Source: Cyanobium sp. FGCU6 (lineage in GTDB: Bacteria > Cyanobacteriota > Cyanobacteriia > PCC-6307 > Cyanobiaceae). Taken from it: DNA of 64,000 bases. The notes under the pieces were generated by a model, which did not search any database, was not told where the DNA came from, and worked only from the letters and a program-made list of their open reading frames with translations. The position numbers and the translations under genes are program-made. This document shows positions 60,169 through 64,000 of the stretch, one piece after another; the stretch's first letter is position 1; every line of letters starts with the position of its first letter. The stretch spans positions 25,075 through 89,074 of the forward strand of contig JANWUR010000016.1 in NCBI GenBank assembly GCA_024958655.1. The letters run 5' to 3'.

Positions 60169-60564
60169 TCAGCGCCGAGCGTCCTGCAGCAGGCCGCCAT
60201 AGGCCGTGAAGGCCCCATCGGCAGACAGCAAGGTGAGCGATTCGCTGATTGCCTGCGCGATCAACAGTCGATCAAAGGGATCGCGGTGATGGTGCGGCAA
60301 CTGTTCCAGCGTTAGCAGATGGGGAAGGTCGAGCGGCAGCAACAGAAAGCCCGCCTGCTCAGCCCACTGGATGGCCTGGGCGGCGGAAAGGGGCATGTCT
60401 GAGCGGCCGAGGGAGTGCTTGATGGCGATGTCCCAGAGCGACACATGGCTGAGCAACACAACATCGGCGCCGGCAAGGATCAGCTCCCGGCTGAGGGGAC
60501 CCAGCCTGGAATCGTCGGCGATGGCCCACAGAAAGGCATCCGTATCCAGCAGGACCCTGCTCAT
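60169..60564 (-). CDS. VapC-family PIN-domain toxin (module 1)
   Basis: 131 residues. PIN fold with catalytic acids in VLLDTDAFLWAIAD, HVSLWDIAIKHSLG, HHHRDPFDRLLIAQA and LSADGAF. An RNase toxin, neutralised by the protein of the overlapping upstream gene (ATGA overlap, 4 bases). All expected active-site residues are present, so it is probably functional. A broken second copy of this gene pair lies at 63040-63470. Confidence 0.93.
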   Translation of the reverse strand: MSRVLLDTDAFLWAIADDSRLGPLSRELILAGADVVLLSHVSLWDIAIKHSLGRSDMPLSAAQAIQWAEQAGFLLLPLDLPHLLTLEQLPHHHRDPFDRLLIAQAISESLTLLSADGAFTAYGGLLQDARR

Positions 60565-60842
60565 CCCTGCTCGAAGAGCTCCGCGATCAGAGGATTGGCG
60601 GCATCGATGGTTTCGGGCACAATGAAATGGCCTCGGGCCACCCCCAGGCGCCGCGGTTGCTGGGAGGCGCGCAGCGACGTGAGCCGGGCGACAGGCCGGC
60701 CATTGCGGGCGATCACCACCTCCGTTTCCGCGCCGGATTCGATGGCCTCCACCAGTCGCGAGAGATGGGTTTTGGCCTCCAGCATGTTCACCACACGGCT
60801 GCCAGCGCCAGGCGGCGGTGTGGGACTGCCCATGGCCTCCAT
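60561..60842 (-). CDS. Phd/YefM-type antitoxin (module 1)
   Basis: About 93 residues; ATG at 60842 (GTG 60845 just before and ATG 60833 are alternatives). The DNA-binding Phd part reads VVNMLEAKTHLSRLVEAIES, TEVVIARNGRPVARLTSL; the C-terminus (GHFIVPETIDAANPLIAELF) would wrap the toxin. It overlaps the vapC gene by 4 bases and probably represses its own promoter. Confidence 0.9.
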   Translation of the reverse strand: MEAMGSPTPPPGAGSRVVNMLEAKTHLSRLVEAIESGAETEVVIARNGRPVARLTSLRASQQPRRLGVARGHFIVPETIDAANPLIAELFEQG

Positions 60843-60915
60843 CACGTTCTGCCAGACCAGCCTAGACCAAGCCAGTTGAGCGGGCCTGTGATCGCAATGG
60901 ACTCCGCGGGTGCTG

Positions 60916-61338
60916 TCAGCGCCCCTGCCAGGGATTGAGCAGCCGCACTCCGGAGGCCTGGAAATCCGCCAGGTTTCGGGTCACCACCACCAGGTTGTGC
61001 ACCAGGGCGGTGGCGGCGATCAAGCCATCACGGAACGGCTGGGGATCGGGCACATGCAAGCCGGCGCTGCGCCGGGCCACGGCCTCATCCACGCTCAGGA
61101 TGCGGCCTGCGAAGGCAGGCACAACGGCCTGCTCCAGCCGCTGCCGCAGCACGGCGCCTTGCCGCCCATCGCGGCGCTCCACCAACAGCACGCCAAGCTC
61201 CAGCTCGTGCAGCGTGATCACCGAGACAAACAAGCTGCCAGCCTCGACGCGTTCCGCCCAGGCGGCGACACCCGGATCGGCCTTGCCCGCCCGCACCCTG
61301 CGCAACTCCGAAACCAGGTTGGTGTCGAGCAGATACAT
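60916..61338 (-). CDS. VapC/FitB-family PIN-domain toxin (module 2)
   Basis: 140 residues. PIN motifs: YLLDTNLVSELRRVRAG, SVITLHELELGVLLVERRD, DPQPFRDGLIAATALVHNL, VVTRNLADFQASGV. All four acidic positions are present. FitB-like subgroup. It lies 17 bases downstream of its antitoxin gene and 73 bases upstream of module 1, all on the minus strand. Confidence 0.93.
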   Translation of the reverse strand: MYLLDTNLVSELRRVRAGKADPGVAAWAERVEAGSLFVSVITLHELELGVLLVERRDGRQGAVLRQRLEQAVVPAFAGRILSVDEAVARRSAGLHVPDPQPFRDGLIAATALVHNLVVVTRNLADFQASGVRLLNPWQGR

Positions 61339-61355
61339 GGGATGATCCGCGACCC

Positions 61356-61607
61356 TCAGGCCAGGTCTGCGGCGTGGGGCGGCTCGTCATGGCGGATCAA
61401 GGGAAACTCCACCGCATCAGCGCCTGGAGTGGCCAGCAGGTCGGCAATCGAACCGGCACGGCCCAGCAGGCGCTTGTACTCCTCGATCGAGAGCAACACG
61501 TGGGCGGGCCTGCCACGGTCGGTGATGAACACAGGCCCCCGATTCGCAGCCCGCTTGGCTCCGGCCGCGTCCTGATTGAAGGCCCGGCTGGTGATGGTGA
61601 CGGCCAT
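61356..61607 (-). CDS. Phd/YefM-type antitoxin (module 2)
   Basis: 83 residues: VTITSRAFNQDAAGAKRAAN, GPVFITDRGRPAHVLLSIEE, YKRLLGRAGSIADLLATPGA. A typical Phd/YefM antitoxin with a short C-terminal toxin-binding tail. ATG 61607. First gene of a run antitoxin 2, toxin 2, antitoxin 1, toxin 1, TIR, all in one direction. Confidence 0.9.
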   Translation of the reverse strand: MAVTITSRAFNQDAAGAKRAANRGPVFITDRGRPAHVLLSIEEYKRLLGRAGSIADLLATPGADAVEFPLIRHDEPPHAADLA

Positions 61608-61721
61608 GGGCCCAGGAGAGGCTCAAGACAGTGTAGCAACGTTGCTATTATTTGGATCACGGCAACGCTTGGCCGGGGACTTGGCAGGGCGGTGTGGGCC
61701 GCCCTTGCTGGAGGGGGGGGC

Positions 61722-61911
61722 TCAGGGCTGCCAGCCATCAAGAAAACGATCGCGATCCTTGTCCTGCCACGACCACGAGCCCCTATTGGCGAAGCCCGGC
61801 TTGGTCGCGAGATTGAGAGTGCGGGGGAGCTGCCGATCAGCTTCGGGCCACCCATCGATGGAGGCATGGCCCCGCAGCATCGCCTTGATCGGCGCAGGAA
61901 CTGAGCCATGA
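61722..61911 (-). pseudogene. Degenerate fragment sharing a stretch with the TIR gene
   Basis: The minus strand reads APIKAMLRGHASIDGWPEAD then RQLPRTLNLATKPG ... DRFLDGWQP and stop. APIKAMLRG is identical to the TIR protein at the same point of its fold, and the DNA at about 61875-61903 (gcatcgccttgatcggcgca and flanks) is nearly identical to 59805-59832. It has no start and no TIR core, so it is a leftover of a second TIR-like gene or of the part lost from the first. The rest of 61608-61988 holds no gene. Confidence 0.4.
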
Positions 61912-61988
61912 GCCGCGTTGGCCGGGCAGTGATGCACATCGATAACCTGATGGGAAAGCCTCACCCTTGAATCAACAAGGAAACACCC

Positions 61989-62975
61989 ATGCAATCCCGA
62001 TCCCTTGGCCATAGCAGATGGGAGCTCCCCGTGATCGGCCTCGGCTGCATGGGCCTGTCTGAGTTTTACGGGCCTGCCCTGGAGACCAAGGCAGCGATCA
62101 GGCTGTTGCACGAGGCCCTCGACTTGGGCGTTGTTCATTTCGACACAGCTGAGATCTATGGCCTTGGTGCCGCCAATGAGACGCTGCTGGGCCAGGCCTT
62201 CGCCGATCGCCGTGAGCGCGTCTTTCTTGCCAGCAAGTTTGGTGTGATGCGAAACTTCGACACAGGCGAATTCACGGGTTTCGATGGATCGGCTGCAAAC
62301 TGCCGCCGCGCCATCGAAGGTTCCCTGCAACGCCTGCAAACGGATCACCTCGATCTCTACTATTTGCATCGCGTGGATCCGGCAACGCCCATCGAGGAAA
62401 CGGTGAGCGCCATGGCGACTCTGGTGGCCGAGGGGAAGGTGGGTGCCATCGGGTTGTCGGAAGCCTCCGGGGCCACCATCCGCCGCGCAGCCGAGATCCA
62501 TCCGATTGCGGCGGTGCAATCGGAATACTCCCTCTTCAGCCGGGATATCGAAGCGGATGTGATCCCGGCCTGTCTGGAGGTAGGCGCATCGTTGGTGGCC
62601 TATTCGCCACTGGGCCGAGGACTGCTGAGCGGACGCTTCAGCGAGGAGGGGCTGCCCGAAGGAGACTGGCGAGCCACAACACCCAGGTTTCAAGGAGATG
62701 ATTTCGCCGCCAATGTGGCCCTGGCCCGAGAGCTCCAAGCGATGGCCCTGGCGAAGGGTTGCACTCCTGCCCAGTTGGCCCTGGCCTGGGTGCTCAGTCG
62801 TGGCAGCAACATTCTGGCGCTCACCGGCACCACGAAACTGGCGAACCTCAAGGACAATCTTGGCGCTTGTGCCGTGGAGCTTTCCGCCGAGGAGCAAGCG
62901 TTCCTGGATGGGTTCGCCCCACGCATCCTCGGCGACCGCTACGACAGCTGGGGCATGGCGGGCATCAACGGCTGA
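61989..62975 (+). CDS. Aldo-keto reductase
   Basis: 328 residues, TIM barrel, NADPH-dependent carbonyl reductase. Catalytic tetrad: Asp and Tyr in HFDTAEIYGLGAANETLLG, Lys in RVFLASKFGV and His in DLYYLHRVDP. C-terminal cofactor motif ILALTGTTKLANLKDN. It belongs to the AKR13/YajO-like potassium-channel-beta-related group that detoxifies aldehydes and is often induced by stress. ATG start with an AAGGA site 7 bases upstream. It stands alone between toxin-antitoxin modules. Confidence 0.94.
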   Translation: MQSRSLGHSRWELPVIGLGCMGLSEFYGPALETKAAIRLLHEALDLGVVHFDTAEIYGLGAANETLLGQAFADRRERVFLASKFGVMRNFDTGEFTGFDGSAANCRRAIEGSLQRLQTDHLDLYYLHRVDPATPIEETVSAMATLVAEGKVGAIGLSEASGATIRRAAEIHPIAAVQSEYSLFSRDIEADVIPACLEVGASLVAYSPLGRGLLSGRFSEEGLPEGDWRATTPRFQGDDFAANVALARELQAMALAKGCTPAQLALAWVLSRGSNILALTGTTKLANLKDNLGACAVELSAEEQAFLDGFAPRILGDRYDSWGMAGING

Positions 62976-63039
62976 ACAGCGGAGCGTCGGATTGCGGCGC
63001 TGCGCCAGCAACGATGAGACCCCCTGGGGCCCGCTCGCT

Positions 63040-63470
63040 TCAGCGCCGAGCAGGCTGCTGCAGTCTGCAGCACCCCGCCATAGGCCGTGAAGACCCCATC
63101 GGCAGACAGCAAGGTGAGCGTGACAGCAACAGGAATCCCGCCTGCTCAGCCCAGTGGATGGCAATGTCCCAGAGCGACACATGGCTCAGCAACACCACAG
63201 CGGCGCCGGTGAGGAGCAGCTCCCGGCTGAGGGGATCCAGCCTGGAGTCGTCGGCGATGGCCCAGAGAAAGGCATGCCTATCCAGCAGGTCCTTATTCGT
63301 CCATGCTCGAAACGCTCAGCGATACCAGAATTGGCGGCATCGATGGAATCGGGTACGCTGAATTGGCCCCGGGCCACCCCAGGCGTCGCGGTTGCCGGGG
63401 GCTGCGCAGCGATGTGAGCCGGGCTACAGGTCGGCCATTGCGGCCGATCACCACATCCCTGAGTCCGGCA
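63040..63470 (-). pseudogene. Degenerate second copy of the module 1 vapBC pair
   Basis: Long stretches match 60175-60720 at high identity, for example the blocks around cgccataggccgtgaag, cagagcgacacatggct and cagctcccggctgagggg. The vapC part (63040-63300) has lost two internal pieces relative to module 1 (about 118 and about 47 bases), destroying the PIN fold. The vapB part (about 63300-63470) lacks the start and the DNA-binding N-terminus. It runs into the DUF6880-like frame. Clearly a duplicate that has decayed. Confidence 0.85.
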
Positions 63471-63972
63471 GGGCTGGCTCTGGCACCTGCGGATCAAAGT
63501 CAAGCTTGTTGAAGAAGGCCTGGCGGTGGGAGAAGAACCAGAGCAGATTCACCACCCAGGTGTTGTGGTCCTCCATTCGCCCCCAGTGATTCACCAGGGG
63601 TGCCAGACGCAGGCACTGCTCCAGGTAGCGCACGCCGCAGTTGTAGTCGCTGCTGCGGCCGCGATGGAGGATGGCTTCCAGCATCGCTCGCAGGCAGAGG
63701 CTGGCGGCCAGGGGGTCGTGCGGTTCCAGGGTCTGGGCCATCGCCTTCAGAGCCTGTTCGTCGCTGCCTTGCAGAGCCTGGGGCTTGCGCAGGATCAGTT
63801 GGGCGGCGCGGCGATGGTCGGGCCAGCGGTGCAGGAAGAGCAGCGCCCGCCAGGGGTGGCGATGGTGGCCTTTCCAATCGAAGGATTTGTTCGAAGTATC
63901 GCCTTCCCAGAGGCAACGTCCGCGTACTTCAGCTGCACAAGCAATATCCTGATCAGCAACAAAGCACCGCAA
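63448..63972 (-). CDS. DUF6880-like protein, C-terminal part or broken gene at the window edge
   Basis: 174 codons. LASLCLRAMLEAILHRGRSS followed by RYLEQCLRLAPLVNHWGRME and LWFFSHRQAFFNKLD has the look of the C-terminus of DUF6880 proteins (helical, LLRALVDxILxRGRSKAYxxxxRYL). The longest frame starts with a TTG at 63972 just after an in-frame TAA, and its last ten residues come from the vapB-like scrap. It may be a remnant, or the real gene may continue beyond the window in another frame. Family call tentative. Confidence 0.4.
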   Translation of the reverse strand: MRCFVADQDIACAAEVRGRCLWEGDTSNKSFDWKGHHRHPWRALLFLHRWPDHRRAAQLILRKPQALQGSDEQALKAMAQTLEPHDPLAASLCLRAMLEAILHRGRSSDYNCGVRYLEQCLRLAPLVNHWGRMEDHNTWVVNLLWFFSHRQAFFNKLDFDPQVPEPALPDSGMW

Positions 63973-64000
63973 GCCTTAGGCAGCGCACCAAGCAGCCGCT

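Noticed and set aside
1..64000. Insertion sequences, integrases, rRNA operons or CRISPR arrays
   Set aside because: I looked for transposase/integrase motifs, terminal inverted repeats, rRNA landmarks and regularly spaced repeats and saw none, despite the decayed accessory regions.

Overview
The window is chromosomal DNA from a high-GC picocyanobacterium, most likely a Cyanobium / Synechococcus cluster 5 lineage (brackish or freshwater types fit the very high GC best). The evidence is: a psbX gene for a 40-residue photosystem II subunit; a Ycf66 protein; a high-light-inducible (HLIP) chlorophyll-binding protein; a plant/cyanobacterial-type HemB; and a circularly permuted, two-piece tmRNA gene whose tag reads ANNIVRFSRQAAPVAA, a form known from this branch of cyanobacteria.

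Layout. 1-5.6 kb: a small exported PEP-CTERM-like protein, an HpsJ-like membrane protein, dnaJ-like and hemB, a lone thioredoxin-fold protein of the VKOR-tail type, a ClpS-like protein, a PilZ protein and the permuted ssrA. 5.6-7.4 kb: accessory patch with a glycine-rich repeat protein and the tail of an AbiEii-type toxin. 7.6-29 kb: conserved core (rRNA methylase, holin-like/DUF883 pair, smc, PRC-barrel protein, LpxB-like transferase and msrB, tRNA-Leu(GAG), accC, yggT, psbX, ycf66, two TolB-like lipoproteins, HLIP-ABC transporter-HIT, comM-type ATPase, rpsU, DUF3747, def, S9 peptidase with a GltS-like carrier). 30.4-32.4 kb: gene-poor stretch with a second PEP-CTERM-like protein and an AAA/DUF4143 ATPase remnant. 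32.4-48.2 kb: metabolic and accessory genes (aldolase-SDR, htpX, quinone-reductase-like dehydrogenase, methyltransferase, large membrane protein next to a DUF4231-like scrap, mtnA, metallophosphoesterase, DUF1543, VOC gene broken by a stop codon, mgtA, arylsulfatase).

48.2-56.2 kb is the most unusual part. Six genes on the minus strand are packed with 1- or 4-base overlaps (one 43-base gap). They encode a 935-residue membrane iron-sulfur protein ending in a cyclic-nucleotide-binding domain; a PEP-synthase/rifampin-phosphotransferase-like enzyme split into two proteins in swapped order; a second small cyclic-nucleotide-binding protein; an exported protein with two aspartic-protease-like motifs; and a methyltransferase fused to an unfamiliar domain. 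I know of no described system with this composition, and it is my main candidate for an undescribed one.

56.4-64 kb: D-2-hydroxyacid dehydrogenase and an AmiD-like amidase, then a decaying defence/toxin region: truncated methyltransferase, DUF1254 and permease fragments, a cut PIN gene running head-on into a TIR gene, two vapBC-type modules upstream of the TIR gene, an aldo-keto reductase, a degenerate second copy of one vapBC module, and a DUF6880-like tail at the edge. No insertion sequence, CRISPR array or rRNA was seen.
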